DNA of 64,000 nucleotides from Brachyspira sp. CAG:484 (GTDB lineage: Bacteria > Cyanobacteriota > Vampirovibrionia > Gastranaerophilales > Gastranaerophilaceae): the NCBI GenBank assembly GCA_000431315.1, contig HF989733.1, positions 1-64,000 of the forward strand. Direction: 5' to 3'. Below the pieces are notes generated by a model, which was given only the letters and a program-made list of their open reading frames with translations, searched no databases and was not told the origin of the DNA. The translations under genes were made by a program, and so were the position numbers. The first letter of the stretch is position 1. The number at the start of each line of letters is the position of its first letter. Below are positions 1 through 9,300 of this stretch, piece after piece.

Positions 1-26
1 TTTTTCCTCTGCTTTTTTATTATAAA

Positions 27-1088
27 CTATTTTTTGAAATTTTCAATGTTATAGTCTTCCATGCTGTCACCGCCAAACTTTAGCAGAAATTCATCTGCAA
101 GAACACAGGCAATACGAGCCTCTGCCACTACTGCACAAGCTTCAACGGCACAGGTGTCCGAACGCTCAAAATGAGCTTCTGTTTCTTCCATGTTCAAAGC
201 ATCAACCGTTTTTAAAGGTTTTCTTAATGTCGGTATCGGTTTCATAACAGCTTTTACCAGCAAGTCTTCTCCATTTGTCATTCCGCCTTCTATGCCGCCG
301 GCATTATTAGTTTTCCTAACTATCTTGCCGTTTTCAACAAACATTTCATCATGGAACTCACTTCCAAACATTTTATATGCGTGGTTTTCTCCTATTGAAA
401 CCGTTTTTACGGCAGGAATACTCATTACGGCCTGTGCAATCTTTCCGTCAAGCGCTCTGTCCCAGTGTACATAAGAGCCAAGCCCTACCGGAAGATTTTT
501 ACAGGCAACCTCAAATTTCCCGCCGAGAGTATCACCTGCTTCCTTTGCCCTGTCTATTTCAGCGTGCATCTCTTCTATGGTTCTGCCTTGACCAATCTGA
601 ATAATACGCGAAGAGCATTCAACACCAAATTGCTTTAAGAAAAGTTTTGCAACAGCACCTACAGCAACTTCAATTGCTGTTTTGCGCGCACTGGAACGTT
701 CAAGAATATTACGTAAATCTTTCTGGCGGTATTTTATACTGCCGGCATAATCAGCGTGCCCCGGTCTGTATTTTGTAAAAGACTTTTCATCAGTTTTATC
801 AGAAGAGCAGATACTCATAATCTTCTGCCAGTTTTCATAATCTTTATTATAAATAACCAGTGTAACAGGAGAGCCAATTGTTTTTCCAAAGCGAACTCCG
901 GATGTTATTTCTACCATATCAGATTCAATCTTCATCCTGCCGCCTCTGCCATAACCGCCCTGACGGCGTTTAAGTTCGGAATTTATAAAATCAATATCTA
1001 TGTCAAGGTTTGCCGGAAGCCCTTCAATAATAGCTGTTAAACATTTACCATGACTTTCACCTGCTGTTAAAAATCTAAATTTTTTCAT
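27..1088 (-). CDS. aroC: chorismate synthase
   Basis: Chorismate synthase performs the last shikimate step, 5-enolpyruvylshikimate-3-phosphate to chorismate, using reduced FMN. The family signatures are visible: GESHG near residues 10-14, the RRQGGYGRGGRM block near 41-52, an FGKTIGSP segment near 68-75, and a C-terminal RSDTCAVEA block. At 353 residues it is full length for the family. The start is supported by a GAGGG Shine-Dalgarno a few bases before the ATG. It stands alone, with no other aro gene next to it, and the stop lies only 26 bases from the window edge. Product is certain; regulation cannot be read here. Confidence 0.97.
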   Translation of the reverse strand: MKKFRFLTAGESHGKCLTAIIEGLPANLDIDIDFINSELKRRQGGYGRGGRMKIESDMVEITSGVRFGKTIGSPVTLVIYNKDYENWQKIMSICSSDKTDEKSFTKYRPGHADYAGSIKYRQKDLRNILERSSARKTAIEVAVGAVAKLFLKQFGVECSSRIIQIGQGRTIEEMHAEIDRAKEAGDTLGGKFEVACKNLPVGLGSYVHWDRALDGKIAQAVMSIPAVKTVSIGENHAYKMFGSEFHDEMFVENGKIVRKTNNAGGIEGGMTNGEDLLVKAVMKPIPTLRKPLKTVDALNMEETEAHFERSDTCAVEACAVVAEARIACVLADEFLLKFGGDSMEDYNIENFKK

Positions 1089-1104
1089 TTTCCCTCTTTT
1101 TTAA

Positions 1105-1410
1105 CTAATCTAGTGTCGCCTCACCCGCCCAGCCTTCGCGGGTCGCACTAGGCTCACCTTTTCAAATGTCACTCTAAATTTTCGCAATAGGAAACGTGAG
1201 TGAAAATTTTTTCGGACATCTTTTATGGGAATTGTAGCATAAAATACAAAAATAAGACAAAGAGGGTTGTTTTTGAGGTGATAGCGGAGCCTGAGGCACA
1301 ATACTTCTCAGGTTTTCTTTTCTTTACTACAGCTTGCGCCTGCATTAGCGCAGAAGTGTGTCCGAAAAAAAAACATATTTGTCTAATCTGGCGTCGCCTT
1401 ACCCGCCCGG
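1105..1410. repeat. intergenic element bounded by a 28-bp direct repeat
   Basis: The gap between aroC and the next gene holds two copies of a 28-base sequence beginning CTAATCTRGYGTCGCC, at 1105-1132 and 1383-1410. They match at 24 of 28 positions and all four differences are transitions. Between them lie a small ACCCGC/GCGGGT hairpin (about 1123-1144) and the sequence TTTTTGAGGTGATAGCGG near 1270. The reverse complement of that sequence recurs at about 43508-43530, and a CGGACAC motif recurs at both places. No convincing ORF was found. Probably an interspersed repeat or decayed element. Confidence 0.6.
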
Positions 1411-1429
1411 TCTTTGTCTTTAAAATATA

Positions 1430-1906
1430 CTATTTTTTTGCATATTTAAGAAATGTTTGGACTTTTGTCTGCATCATTTCTTCAACAATGAGCCATTTGC
1501 CGGAAGGTTGTTTCTGCACAATCATATATGTCTTAAGTTTGTAATTTTCACCTGAAGGCTGCCTTAGAGAACTTATTTTATATCCGTCATTAACCTTTTC
1601 GGCTTTAATATCAGTATATGAGTTTTTATATTTACGCATTTTGGCACCCTTCTGACCCATTTTCATCTGGGAAATATAAGTGTCAGTATCTGTTTCAACG
1701 TCAACCAATTCACCATCAGGTTTGATTACCTGGCGTATAATTTTAGCATCCGGTGAATACATTTGGATTAAGTCAGGGCTGTAGCTGTTTGCAGCATTAA
1801 CATAACTTTTGAAAAATTTCAAAGCTTCCTGTGAATCATCAGCAAAGACTTTTGTGCCGATAAGCAAAAGTGTTCCCAACAATACCAGTAAAAAAAGTTT
1901 TTTCAT
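1430..1906 (-). CDS. secreted NTF2-like hypothetical protein
   Basis: A 158-residue protein with a clear Sec signal peptide (MKKLF, then a Leu-rich core, then VFADD near residue 20), so it is exported. The mature part (EALKFFKSYV, a long MYSPDA segment, and a closing GKWLIVEEMMQT strand) looks like a small NTF2/SnoaL-type cone fold, which often binds a ligand or partner. That is a fold-level impression only; no catalytic residue can be named. A strong AAGGAGGG ribosome binding site precedes the ATG. It is a single-gene unit between two intergenic gaps. Confidence 0.75.
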   Translation of the reverse strand: MKKLFLLVLLGTLLLIGTKVFADDSQEALKFFKSYVNAANSYSPDLIQMYSPDAKIIRQVIKPDGELVDVETDTDTYISQMKMGQKGAKMRKYKNSYTDIKAEKVNDGYKISSLRQPSGENYKLKTYMIVQKQPSGKWLIVEEMMQTKVQTFLKYAKK

Positions 1907-2304
1907 TCTGCCCTCCTTATTTTTTTAATAAAATAATTCAGGATGACAACTTTTTCATTAGCCGGCTGTGCTATAAATCGTTTATTTATTTAAATTACTT
2001 CACTATTTAAATTTTCTCTATTTTATTAAATCTTTTTAATACTATTTTTCTTAAATTTAGCCGCACCTCTAAGAGCTTTGTCTTTGGGTATTTTAACAAT
2101 AAAGCAACAATACGCTTTCTGACCGGGCTTTTAATTTATTGTACTTCTATCCCCATATATATGGAAACTAGAGAACTTTTATAGCAATGCCCGTATTGTT
2201 ATAATGACTTTTATGGTTAAACTAGCTAAATAATTGTTAATTTCTTGTTTAAATTGACTGTTCGTTTTACTTGTAATTTTGCATATAAACACTAACATAT
2301 TTAT
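1907..2304. other. AT-rich intergenic region, no gene seen
   Basis: About 400 bases with no supportable gene on either strand. It contains a loose inverted pair, CAACAATACG (2106-2115) against CGTATTGTT (2192-2200), with GACCGGGC/GCCCG pieces inside the arms. A TATAAT-like box follows near 2200-2206. It may hold the promoter or an operator for the XRE regulator that starts at 2305. Confidence 0.4.
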
Positions 2305-2658
2305 ATGAAAGAATACACAGAAAAACAATTAAAAAAAGATTTAGGTGCAAGAGTAAAGGCATACAGAGAATTAAACAATTATTCTCAGGAACAGTTTGCA
2401 GAATTGCTAAATACTTCACCTTCTGCAATAAGTGCATTGGAAAGAGGTATATCCTTCCCAATACCTTCAAAATTAGCTGCTTTAATTAATTTATTAAATA
2501 TAACTCCTTCTGACTTATTTAGTTTTAGTAACCGGAAAAGAACCAATAAAACTGAAAAATTTATACTTGGAATCTCTGAAAAAATGCGTAAAGAATTATC
2601 TGATGAACAAATAGAAATTCTATTTAATGTTGTTGAACAATTCACTATATCTAAATAA
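2305..2658 (+). CDS. XRE-family transcriptional regulator
   Basis: A 117-residue DNA-binding protein. Residues about 10-68 form a Cro/C1-type helix-turn-helix: LGARVKAYRELNNYSQEQFAELLNTS, then the recognition segment SAISALERG, then LAALINLLNITPSDLF. The C-terminal 45 residues are charged and helical and probably dimerise. It lies just upstream of an endolysin fragment and a GH108 muramidase, so it may be the regulator of a decayed phage-like element. Target unknown. Confidence 0.85.
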   Translation: MKEYTEKQLKKDLGARVKAYRELNNYSQEQFAELLNTSPSAISALERGISFPIPSKLAALINLLNITPSDLFSFSNRKRTNKTEKFILGISEKMRKELSDEQIEILFNVVEQFTISK

Positions 2659-2757
2659 TAACTATTAGATAGTTTTATATTTAGCTGTACCGCATTTTAA
2701 CGGAGTTATTGTAAAAATTTTTATAATACTTTAGATTAATAATCTTGAATAATATCT

Positions 2758-2985
2758 TTGACACAAAATCAGTTTGACGCTCTGGTTAGTTTTACGTTTA
2801 ATAATGGTGAAAATGCTTTTGTAAGCTCAACATTAAGGCGTAAGTTCAATTCTAAGGATTATCTTGGTGCCGCTTCAGAATTTAGTCGGTGGGTGTATGT
2901 TCAGGATCCTAAAACTAAGAAAATGATTGTTTCTGAAGGTTTGAAAAACAGACGCATTGATGAGAAAAATTTATTTTGTAAATAA
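2758..2985 (+). pseudogene. truncated phage endolysin (GH24-type lysozyme C-terminal half)
   Basis: The 75-residue reading frame matches the C-terminal half of lambdoid/T4-type phage lysozymes: TQNQFDALVSFTFNNG, then SSTLRRKFNSKDYLGAASEFSRWVY, then a closing GLKNRRIDE block. The N-terminal half with the catalytic Glu is missing. The frame opens only at a TTG after an in-frame TGA at 2746, and no Shine-Dalgarno is visible. This is most likely a remnant of a lysis gene, not a working enzyme. Confidence 0.8.
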
Positions 2986-3019
2986 TAAAAAAGCCCTGAA
3001 GTATATCAGGGCTTTTTTA
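2986..3019. terminator. bidirectional terminator
   Basis: A 9-bp perfect stem AAGCCCTGA/TCAGGGCTT (2991-2999 and 3006-3014) with a 6-base loop. An A-run precedes it and a T-run follows it, so it can end transcripts from both the endolysin fragment and the convergent GH108 gene. Confidence 0.85.
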
Positions 3020-3022
3020 GTG

Positions 3023-4075
3023 CTAATATGAAGGTCTTGACCTAGTATAAGCATTCACTTTAGTTCCGTCTGCTCTGGTATATGATTTTACGTAAACATC
3101 ACCTGTTGAGCCTGAAAGTGCATTTACAAGTTCTTGTTCGTATGGTATTCCAATTTTTTGCTGTTGATTTGTAAGTGTTGAAAGATTATTATTCAAGTCC
3201 TCATTAGATAGATTTTGAAGCAATTCTTTTGTGAAAATTGTTGCTTCCGGTGCTAAGTTATTTATATAATCTTTAATACTTAATTTATTATTTATTAACC
3301 CGTTTACTAAGTCATTATTTATTTTATGCTCCATAAGCTGAAATTCTTCAGGCGACATTCTTCCGATTTCCTCTCGTGTAAATGCTCTGTTTAACTGTGT
3401 GTCAAGAGAAGCAGCTAAACCTGTAGGCATTCCTTTATTATTCAGCATGTATAAATACTTATTTCGCTTACTTTCCCGCTGTTCAGGAGTTAAATTTTCT
3501 GTAACAGGCTTTAATACTCCTGAATAACCTTCATCAAACGGCGTGATACTATCTTGATATTTCGGCTTGTAATCAGGATTTTCAAGTAATTTATTAGCAT
3601 TCTTTTCAATGTCATTTAATCTGTTTTTCCAGCCCTCAATATATTTTATTTGAGAAGGATTTTGTAATATTCTGTTATCGTAGAATTTTCTTCTTCCGTC
3701 TAAAACATCATAAAAATTATTACCATTATTTTTATACCATTGTTGTGCTGTATATGCCCCGTTTTGAACTGCTGTATCAAATAATAAATACGAATCTCGT
3801 ATATCTTTATATTTATCTGCTCCTGAACGCAAGTAATAATCTTCATAATAAATTTTCATAGCTTGGTCTTGCGTTAAGTTTCTGACATCATTAGCAGTTA
3901 TATTTTGCCAATTCACGCCTAACTGCGGGCGTGTTCTGTAGTAATCCTTTACTGCGTCAATAGATACGCCCATTTTTGTCGGGCCGCCTAAGTCTGTCGG
4001 GTCATTTGTAAATTCCATACCTTCATGTCCAAACATAAAATTCATCAAGTCTAAAAATCTTTTTGGATAAGCCAT
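3023..4075 (-). CDS. GH108-type N-acetylmuramidase (phage-like endolysin)
   Basis: A 350-residue protein whose first 170 residues match the glycoside hydrolase 108 muramidases. The catalytic HEG (Glu about 18) is followed by NDPTDLGGPTKMGVS, then DQAMKIYYEDYY, then DTAVQNG and a YIEGWKNR block like the peptidoglycan-binding end of these enzymes. The remaining 180 residues are helical and Asn-rich and not recognised; they may target the wall. There is no signal peptide, as is normal for holin-released endolysins. It converges on the truncated lysozyme across a shared terminator, which supports a phage-lysis remnant. Confidence 0.82.
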   Translation of the reverse strand: MAYPKRFLDLMNFMFGHEGMEFTNDPTDLGGPTKMGVSIDAVKDYYRTRPQLGVNWQNITANDVRNLTQDQAMKIYYEDYYLRSGADKYKDIRDSYLLFDTAVQNGAYTAQQWYKNNGNNFYDVLDGRRKFYDNRILQNPSQIKYIEGWKNRLNDIEKNANKLLENPDYKPKYQDSITPFDEGYSGVLKPVTENLTPEQRESKRNKYLYMLNNKGMPTGLAASLDTQLNRAFTREEIGRMSPEEFQLMEHKINNDLVNGLINNKLSIKDYINNLAPEATIFTKELLQNLSNEDLNNNLSTLTNQQQKIGIPYEQELVNALSGSTGDVYVKSYTRADGTKVNAYTRSRPSY

Positions 4076-4194
4076 TTGAATACTCCTATATTAGCTAATA
4101 CAAGGCAGTTTGTAATAGATACAATATGAAAGTTACTGAATAACTCACTGAATGATATTGTGGCAATTCTATTATAAATATTTAGTATGAAATA

Positions 4195-4644
4195 ATGGTA
4201 AGAAAAATTTTTATACTACTTATTTCAACTATGTTATTAAGCTCTCCTTGTCTTGCAAAGTCTGAAACAGCGCAATTAAATACACAAGCTGATATTATTG
4301 TTGAAGTAAGAAAAGATTTCGTTAAAAGTGAAAAGCAGCTTGAAAATATATACAAAAATATTAATCAAGCTTTTGGTTCCGATAAGGAATTTATAAATCT
4401 TCTTAATAAGGATAAACAGAACTTTTACCGGACAAGAGAATTAAAGCGTGATGTAGTTTTACCGCATTCGCATACTTCTTACGGGATAAATAACTATGAA
4501 GTGTATTCTCCAATGTATTTAATTGATTTGAATAACAAACAAATTGATTATTTAAAGAATGTTGTTCAAACTTATTGTTTTTACCATAGCGCAAACTCGG
4601 CTTCACTTTGTAAATCTGAAAATATAAATAAAATTTTCAGATAG
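4195..4644 (+). CDS. secreted protein with LprI-like (DUF1311) region
   Basis: A 149-residue exported protein with a clear signal peptide (residues 1-21, ending PCLAKS). The mature part has the layout of LprI/DUF1311 proteins: a helical KSEKQLENIYKNIN segment, then a second helix of the type seen before the YR motif, and a late NKQIDYLKNVV helix. Two Cys residues near the C-terminus could pair. Some LprI-family proteins inhibit lysozymes; the position beside a muramidase fits that, but the link is inference. No strong Shine-Dalgarno is seen. Confidence 0.6.
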   Translation: MVRKIFILLISTMLLSSPCLAKSETAQLNTQADIIVEVRKDFVKSEKQLENIYKNINQAFGSDKEFINLLNKDKQNFYRTRELKRDVVLPHSHTSYGINNYEVYSPMYLIDLNNKQIDYLKNVVQTYCFYHSANSASLCKSENINKIFR

Positions 4645-4873
4645 ACACACTTTGCTATTATTCAGCGTGTAAACAGTATTACCTTCAACATTGTTTTTTT
4701 AACAATGGCTTGTTTTTATTCAAGCGGGCTTGTACCTTAACAAACTGCCTTTAATTATTATATTATATTATCTAAAAAACTGTCAATTATAAAAGCTTAT
4801 ACAGTTTTAGCATAGTCATAAGTGAATTCAAAACACCAAAACGTGTATTGAAGCACTCCCCGGACATTCAGCG
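4645..4873. other. intergenic region with terminator-like hairpin and one arm of an inverted repeat
   Basis: Contains CATTGTT/AACAATG (4689-4695 and 4701-4707), a weak terminator for the preceding gene. At 4740-4751 is ACAAACTGCCTT, the exact reverse complement of AAGGCAGTTTGT at 4102-4113. The 12-bp inverted pair therefore brackets the LprI-like gene. No gene seen here. Confidence 0.5.
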
Positions 4874-7396
4874 CTAGAATTTTTTCAGCTTGGCATAAGC
4901 GGCATCCATGGCTTTTTTACCCTGTTTGCCAAAGTCAATTGTATACATCATGCTGTCGCCGACTTTAATAACATCTGTAATATGTCCGATTCCCAGTTTA
5001 TCATGGAATACCCTTTCGCCTACGCTGAAAATGTATTCAACTGATGTTTGGGCATCAAGAGCTTTCTGGCGTTCCTCTGCTTCCTGCATTTGCTGGCGTT
5101 CTTTCTGCTTTTTCTCTTCCAGCATACGTTTTATTGCGTTGTCTTTGAAAAACTCTTTCACTTTCTCTTCATCACGCTGTTTGTTTGCCTGCGATTTTAT
5201 CAGAATTGTACGCTGAGGGGTACGTTTAGGCTGTTCATAGCCGTATGAAGGCTTTTTAGGAGAAGTATTGTTAGCCAAGCCTTTTGTCGGAGCTACAAAC
5301 CCTTTTCCAAAGCCGGTTGAAGGCTTTATGTAACCATAGCTGTCACTCTGCGCTGACGAATATGAAAAATCTGATTTGCCGGTTTTTGCTTTTGAAACAG
5401 CGTTTCTAAATGTCGAACCGTCTGAGATGCTTCCTTCAAATGAAGTCATATTCATCAACTGGCGCGGAATTTCTTCTATAAATCTTGAAGGGTTATAGTA
5501 TTTAAATTCACCCCACATCTGGCGTCTTTTTGCAGATGTAAGATAGAGTTTTTCCTCAGCTCTTGTCACACCTACATACATAAGCCGGCGTTCCTCTTCC
5601 ATTTCTGACGGGACATTAAATGTCCGCTGGTGCGGGAATACTCCTTCATCCATACCGGCAAGAAATACTACAGGAAATTCAAGACCTTTTGCGGCATGAA
5701 GTGTCATTAGGGTAACATTATTGGCAATATTATCCATATTATCTATATCCGATACAAGTGAAATTTGTGTTAAAAACTCGCCTAAAATATTATTATCATC
5801 TTCCGGCACAAATTCTTCAGCAACGTTTACAAATTCCTGCAAGTTTTCAATATCAGCTTCGCTTTCCGGTGTATTTTGAAGCTGAAGTTCTGCAAGATAG
5901 CCGGATTTTTCTATTACGAGCGTTACAAATTCTCTTAGATTATAATTTTTCACAGCCTCTTTAAATTTTGTAATAAGGTTCACAAAATCAGTAATCTTAG
6001 AGCGGGTTCTCGGAGGAATTTCATTATCCTCTTGTATTCTCTGGGCTGCCGCAAAGAGTGAAATATCCTCTTTATCAGCAAATTCCTGTAATCTTTTTAC
6101 TGTTGTATCACCTATTGAACGTTTTGGAACATTTACTATTCTGCGGAAGCTCTGTGAATCATCAGGGTTGTATATTAATTTCAGGTAAGCAATTATATCC
6201 TTAATTTCTTTACGGTCATAGAACTTCAATCCGCCATAAATTCTATATGGAATACCGGCTGCCATACAAGCTTCTTCCAGGGCTCTGGACTGTGAATTTG
6301 TACGATAAAGAATTGCATATTGATTATAATTACCGCCGCTGTCCTGTTTGATTTTGCTTGCAATAAAGTTTGCCTCATCGGATTCATCCTGTGCTTCAAA
6401 GTAGTCTATAAGCTCTCCCTCTCCCTTATTAGAATACAATACCTTATCCACACGCTCTGTATTGTTTTCAATAATTGCATTCGCAACATTAAGAATATTC
6501 GCTGTTGAACGGTAGTTCTGTTCGAGTTTAATAAGTTTGGTATTCTTAAAATCTTTTTGGAAGTTCATAATTATTGTATAGTCTGCACCTCTCCAGCTGT
6601 AAATTGACTGGTCAACATCACCTACAACACAAAGCGAGCGTTCAGGAGGGATTTCTGCCTGGGCATTGGTGTAGAGCATATTAACAAGCTTATACTGCGC
6701 AAGGTTGGTATCTTGATACTCATCAACCAGAATATGCTGGAAACGATCGTAATATTCCTGTCTGACTTCAGGGTTTTGCTCAAGAAGTTTCACTGTAAGC
6801 ATAAGCATATCGTCAAAGTCAATTGCATTGTTATTATTGAGTGTGTTTTCGTATTCCTCAAATATTGAAGCTATTTTCTGAGATTTAAAATCTCTTGCAA
6901 ATGTTGCAAACGTATACGCATCCTGCATTTTGTTCTTTGCATTTGATATAATTGATTTTACAAGCTTTGGCTGGTAAATTTTATCATCGAGGTTCAATTT
7001 TTTAACCGCCTGCTTGATAACAGCGCTTGTATCATTGTCATCATATATTGTGAAGTTTTTATCAAGCTTTTTGCCTGACTGGAAGCTGTAGCGGTCAATA
7101 TTTTCACGTAAAATTCTGCCGCAAATACCATGGAATGTACCCACCCACATATATTTTACTGTGCTTTCGCCAAGAATATTGCCAAGACGCTCTTTCATCT
7201 CTTTTGCAGCTTTATTCGTAAATGTAACCGCCAGAATATTTCTCGGTCTTACACCATTTTGTATAAGATAAGCTATACGCGATGTTAGTACTTTCGTCTT
7301 GCCGCTGCCTGCTCCTGCCAGTATTAGCAACGGTCCTGCGGTAGTTTGAACAGCTTCTTTCTGCTCTCTGTTAAGATTCTCCAATATATTTTCCAT
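4874..7396 (-). CDS. pcrA: UvrD/PcrA-type superfamily 1 DNA helicase
   Basis: An 840-residue 3'-5' helicase acting in nucleotide excision repair, rolling-circle replication and removal of recombinase from DNA. Visible motifs: Q motif LNREQKEAVQ (8-17), Walker A AGAGSGKT (about 27-34), VTFTNKAAKEMKERL (Ia), VDEYQDTN (motif II), GDVDQSIYSWRGAD (III), QNYRS (IV), VTLMTLHAAKGLEFPVVF (V) and YVGVTRAEEKL (VI). The last 60 residues (FSVGERVFHDKLGIG onward) form the Tudor-like PcrA C-terminal domain that contacts RNA polymerase. A Ser/Pro-rich linker and a Lys/Glu coiled stretch lie between. Length is slightly above the usual 720-750 because of this linker. Confidence 0.95.
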   Translation of the reverse strand: MENILENLNREQKEAVQTTAGPLLILAGAGSGKTKVLTSRIAYLIQNGVRPRNILAVTFTNKAAKEMKERLGNILGESTVKYMWVGTFHGICGRILRENIDRYSFQSGKKLDKNFTIYDDNDTSAVIKQAVKKLNLDDKIYQPKLVKSIISNAKNKMQDAYTFATFARDFKSQKIASIFEEYENTLNNNNAIDFDDMLMLTVKLLEQNPEVRQEYYDRFQHILVDEYQDTNLAQYKLVNMLYTNAQAEIPPERSLCVVGDVDQSIYSWRGADYTIIMNFQKDFKNTKLIKLEQNYRSTANILNVANAIIENNTERVDKVLYSNKGEGELIDYFEAQDESDEANFIASKIKQDSGGNYNQYAILYRTNSQSRALEEACMAAGIPYRIYGGLKFYDRKEIKDIIAYLKLIYNPDDSQSFRRIVNVPKRSIGDTTVKRLQEFADKEDISLFAAAQRIQEDNEIPPRTRSKITDFVNLITKFKEAVKNYNLREFVTLVIEKSGYLAELQLQNTPESEADIENLQEFVNVAEEFVPEDDNNILGEFLTQISLVSDIDNMDNIANNVTLMTLHAAKGLEFPVVFLAGMDEGVFPHQRTFNVPSEMEEERRLMYVGVTRAEEKLYLTSAKRRQMWGEFKYYNPSRFIEEIPRQLMNMTSFEGSISDGSTFRNAVSKAKTGKSDFSYSSAQSDSYGYIKPSTGFGKGFVAPTKGLANNTSPKKPSYGYEQPKRTPQRTILIKSQANKQRDEEKVKEFFKDNAIKRMLEEKKQKERQQMQEAEERQKALDAQTSVEYIFSVGERVFHDKLGIGHITDVIKVGDSMMYTIDFGKQGKKAMDAAYAKLKKF

Positions 7397-7493
7397 ATCC
7401 CTATTCCCAAAATTAAAATTTTATGTTATAATCAGCATAATCGAAAAAAATTTTTATTTCAATTATTAGGATTTATTCAGAAAGTAGGAAATA

Positions 7494-8090
7494 ATGGCAG
7501 ATTTTGAAACCGATATTATAATGAGTGCTGATGATGATAAAAAAAGTGAACAACCTTCAATTGTAGTTCCAATGGATGATTTAGATACAGTAAGTGCAGA
7601 TTCACCGCATACAGTTGATGAATTGGCACAGGAACTCGCCACTATCAGACAATCGGCTAAAAAAATTGCTATTATCGGAAGCCGTAATCTTCCTATTACA
7701 CACCAGCAGATGATTGAAACACTCACTACCGCTCTTGTTATGCAGGGAAATACCATCATTACATCAGGCGGATCATCCGGAACAAATGCTGCTGCTATCA
7801 GAGGAGCAATGAAAGCTAATCCTGATAAATTGAAGGTTATCTTACCGCAAACTATCGGACAGCAGCCGTCAGATGTTCAAAACCAGCTTATTGGAGTTCC
7901 TAATATTATTGAACACGCAGATAGAGCTATGATGACTTTAGCTGATGCTTCAAGAGTATGTAACAGAGAAATTATTGATGACTGTAACCAGTTAATCTGT
8001 TTCCTTTCACATACCAGTAAAACGCTTCATAATGCTGTTCAGTATGCTGAAGAAGGTCATAAAGTTATTACTGTTTTCTATCTTGACTAG
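7494..8090 (+). CDS. DprA-like Rossmann protein (cyanobacterial 'DNA recombination-mediator protein A' type)
   Basis: A 198-residue protein. The first 55 residues are acidic and low-complexity. The rest is a single Rossmann domain of the DprA/LOG superfamily: IAIIGSRNLP (about 60-69), ITSGGSSGTNAAAIRGA (about 92-108), KVILPQTIGQQ, and a closing HNAVQYAEEGHKVITVF. Standalone proteins of this type are typical of cyanobacteria, which supports the lineage call. Whether it loads RecA on single-stranded DNA like DprA is not established. It shares a transcript with the HEAT-like gene two bases downstream. Confidence 0.78.
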   Translation: MADFETDIIMSADDDKKSEQPSIVVPMDDLDTVSADSPHTVDELAQELATIRQSAKKIAIIGSRNLPITHQQMIETLTTALVMQGNTIITSGGSSGTNAAAIRGAMKANPDKLKVILPQTIGQQPSDVQNQLIGVPNIIEHADRAMMTLADASRVCNREIIDDCNQLICFLSHTSKTLHNAVQYAEEGHKVITVFYLD

Positions 8091-8092
8091 TT

Positions 8093-9265
8093 ATGAGTGA
8101 AGATTTAATTAAAAAACTTACAGGTAAAAATAAAAGTGATTACGAACAGGCTGCCGCTCACTTGATAAATAATGCTGATGTTGAGCTGTTTAAGGAGCTT
8201 GTGAATAAAGACAATTTTTTGTTTGATTTTATTAAACAAAACGTTGCACAGCGGATTTATAATGCCTGTAATGAAGGAAATTACAAAAATCTTCTGCAAT
8301 TTTTTGAATATTACTCTCCATATTATGATGAAGTTATAATTTCAGTACTTGCAAAATATGCAGATGAAGATTTGACAGATGAAATCCTTGAAATATTTGA
8401 AAACGGCACGAATGCACAAAAAACTTACTGTGCAAAATATTTCTCATATATTCAGGATCCTCTTGCGCTTGACTGCCTGCGGGAAAATGCTTATTCTGAT
8501 GATGACAGCCTGAATGCAAACTGCGCGGCAACTCTCGGGATGTTTCAGGATGAAATTTCATATAACAATGCACTTGAAAAACTCAAAGCAGAAGATGACT
8601 TTGAAAAACTTTCCGCAGTAAAATTCCTTGTTATGTATGGAAATAAAAATGCTGTAAGCAGTATTTTTAACGCTATGAAAACCTCTTCAATGGCTGAAAA
8701 TATTGCCGGAGAAATTCCTTATCTTGAAGATCTGTTTGAACTTTTAAACAGTTATTACGAAGATGCGCTGTTAACAATTGATTATATTATAAACGGACTT
8801 GGCGAAATTTTAAGTCCGGCACTTGTGCTGGATTTTGAATTGAAAGAAGTGTTTGAAAACCTTTTAGCAGCAGAACCGGACGGCAAAATAGCGGCCGTTC
8901 TTCTTAATGCTTATGAAAAGTTTGAAACACTTACAGAAAATGATGAATATTTGTTTGATGAAGACAAGGAAACAAAAAACGAAATCCATAATATAAAAAA
9001 ACTTGTTTCAGGCATAAATAAAAAACAACTGACAAAACTTGTAAATAATGAATTAAATGAGATAAGCCCGTTTGTATATACAGCATTGGATTTTGCAGAT
9101 GATGTTCTTGCAATAAGAGAACTTTTGAAATGCAGCAACCAGACAATCATACTGAAAACGGCAGAAACTCTTAAACGCTTAAACGCACTTGACGATACAG
9201 CCAAAACCGTAGCACTGGTAAAAATTACCGATGAAAACATCAAATCTATAATCCGTTCTCTATAG
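8093..9265 (+). CDS. HEAT-like helical repeat protein
   Basis: A 390-residue, almost entirely helical, acidic protein. Repeating helix pairs are visible (EILEIFENGTNAQKTYCAKYFSY; DPLALDCLRENAYSDDDSLNA; EKLSAVKFLVMYGNKNAVSSI), as in HEAT/ARM scaffolds. No signal peptide or catalytic motif, so probably a cytosolic protein-binding scaffold. It starts two bases after the DprA-like gene and is probably translationally coupled to it. Function unknown. Confidence 0.65.
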   Translation: MSEDLIKKLTGKNKSDYEQAAAHLINNADVELFKELVNKDNFLFDFIKQNVAQRIYNACNEGNYKNLLQFFEYYSPYYDEVIISVLAKYADEDLTDEILEIFENGTNAQKTYCAKYFSYIQDPLALDCLRENAYSDDDSLNANCAATLGMFQDEISYNNALEKLKAEDDFEKLSAVKFLVMYGNKNAVSSIFNAMKTSSMAENIAGEIPYLEDLFELLNSYYEDALLTIDYIINGLGEILSPALVLDFELKEVFENLLAAEPDGKIAAVLLNAYEKFETLTENDEYLFDEDKETKNEIHNIKKLVSGINKKQLTKLVNNELNEISPFVYTALDFADDVLAIRELLKCSNQTIILKTAETLKRLNALDDTAKTVALVKITDENIKSIIRSL

Positions 9266-9294
9266 TTGACTGTGCTTATTTAGCATATTAAAAT
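9266..9294 (+). promoter_or_regulatory. sigma-70 promoter giving a leaderless mRNA
   Basis: TTGACT (9266-9271), a 17-base spacer and TAAAAT (9289-9294). The ATG of the AlgX-like gene is at 9301, where transcription should begin. No Shine-Dalgarno is present, so the message is probably leaderless. Confidence 0.65.
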
Positions 9295-9300
9295 TTTTGT

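Noticed and set aside
4102..4751. The 12-bp inverted pair as prophage attachment sites
   Set aside because: Attachment sites would be direct repeats, and no integrase lies inside.
8911..9243. 110-codon minus-strand ORF inside the HEAT-like gene
   Set aside because: Ser/Phe-rich shadow of an acidic helical gene; no start signals.
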